Positions 63,513 through 64,000 of a stretch of DNA of 64,000 nucleotides are shown here, in pieces. Location of the stretch: assembly GCA_937125395.1 (NCBI GenBank), contig CAKZLI010000065.1, forward strand, positions 1 through 64,000. The letters are read 5' to 3'. The DNA is from an uncultured Glaciecola sp. Its GTDB lineage: Bacteria > Pseudomonadota > Gammaproteobacteria > Enterobacterales > Alteromonadaceae. The position numbers and the translations under genes were made by a program. The notes under the pieces were generated by a model, which was not told the origin of the DNA, searched no databases, and saw only the letters and a list, made by a program, of their open reading frames with translations. The stretch's first letter is position 1. Each line of letters starts with the position of its first letter.

Positions 63513-64000
63513 ATGTCACGTATTGCAAAAGCTCCCGTAGCTATCCCGGCTGGTGTTGAAGTAACACTAGCGGAGTCCAAAATCGCGATTAAAGGCGGTA
63601 AGGGCACTCTAGAGATGGAAATCCATTCATCTGTAGAAATTAAACAAGAAGAAAACACTATTGTTTTCGCTCCAAAAAACGGTGATAAAGCAGCCATGGC
63701 TATGGCTGGTACTTTCCGTTCTTTAGTGAACAATATGGTTGTTGGCGTAACTCAAGGCTACCAGAAGAAGCTAATTCTTCAGGGCGTTGGTTATCGTGCC
63801 AAAACTTCTGGAAAAGTCGTCAATCTGAGTTTAGGTTTCTCACATCCAGTGGATTATGAGTTACCTGAAGGCGTAACAGCTGAAGTACCATCTCAAACAG
63901 AGATCGTAATTTCAGGTGTTGATAAGCAACAGGTTGGTCAAGTAGCCGCAGAAATTCGTGGATATCGTCCACCAGAGCCTTATAAAGGTAAAGGTGTTCG
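63513..64000 (+). CDS. rplF: 50S ribosomal protein L6, cut by window end
   Basis: ATG 63513 with AAGGGG eleven bases upstream; 162 complete codons before the window ends, of about 177 expected. [40 protein letters not shown] and [19 protein letters not shown] are characteristic. Located near the GTPase centre of the 50S subunit. rplR and rpsE are expected next. Confidence 0.97.
   Translation, partial: MSRIAKAPVAIPAGVEVTLAESKIAIKGGKGTLEMEIHSSVEIKQEENTIVFAPKNGDKAAMAMAGTFRSLVNNMVVGVTQGYQKKLILQGVGYRAKTSGKVVNLSLGFSHPVDYELPEGVTAEVPSQTEIVISGVDKQQVGQVAAEIRGYRPPEPYKGKGV

Overview
The window looks like chromosome from a marine, algal-polysaccharide-degrading gammaproteobacterium, most likely Alteromonadales/Alteromonadaceae. 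The evidence is a canonical gammaproteobacterial S10-spc ribosomal protein operon, moderate-to-low GC, four TonB-dependent receptors, an apparent laminarin (beta-1,3-glucan) utilisation locus run by a LacI regulator, a GlyGly-CTERM protease, and Fur, Zur and LexA sites close to the enterobacterial consensus. Genus is not decidable by eye.

Layout. 1-2.3 kb: a decaying defence-type island with a truncated PIN-domain gene, three copies of a 15-bp palindrome, a small unknown gene, a RhuM-family gene and a remnant resembling type I restriction subunit HsdR. 2.3-6.9 kb: two convergent Fur-box iron units (two small unknown genes; siderophore receptor plus PepSY membrane protein), then a sulfatase gene remnant. 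6.9-8.3 kb: a YtrA-type GntR regulator with two palindromic operators and an unknown seven-helix membrane protein. 8.3-14.5 kb: LysR regulator, opine dehydrogenase, YfcC-type carrier and TonB receptor, an apparent opine uptake/metabolism unit. 14.8-23.3 kb: MscS channel, DUF1456, DUF3297, a hemolysin III (PAQR)-Cache fusion overlapping a lysophospholipid acyltransferase, a HerA/DUF853 ATPase, AlkC-like DNA repair protein and gnd.

23.5-39.3 kb: the glucan locus. It has a secreted multi-module GH16 lipoprotein, a 997-aa TonB receptor, a GH3 lipoprotein, a FucP-type transporter, a GH1 beta-glucosidase, a LacI regulator and a sugar porter. Palindromes of the AAGCGCTT type upstream of the GH16 gene and between the fucP-like and GH1 genes tie them into one regulon. 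The likely flow is: GH16 cuts glucan outside, the TonB receptor imports oligosaccharides, GH3 (periplasm) and GH1 (cytoplasm) finish them to glucose.

39.4-50 kb: a Zur-box, histidine-rich ZnuD-like receptor, an M12-type protease with sorting tail, a prolyl oligopeptidase-like lipoprotein, an ABC exporter-type pair with a His-rich periplasmic domain, YbaK and glyoxalase I. 49.6-53.1 kb: an SOS cluster. LexA boxes lie between divergent yebG and umuDC, and yebG is followed on the same strand by an endolysin and a holin-like gene, a possible damage-induced lysis unit. 53.2-56.1 kb: a HAD hydrolase and a GAF-GspE fusion ATPase. 56.2-64.0 kb: ribosomal promoter, leader and rpsJ to rplF (rplF cut by the window end). 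No rRNA, tRNA, CRISPR array or complete insertion sequence was seen.
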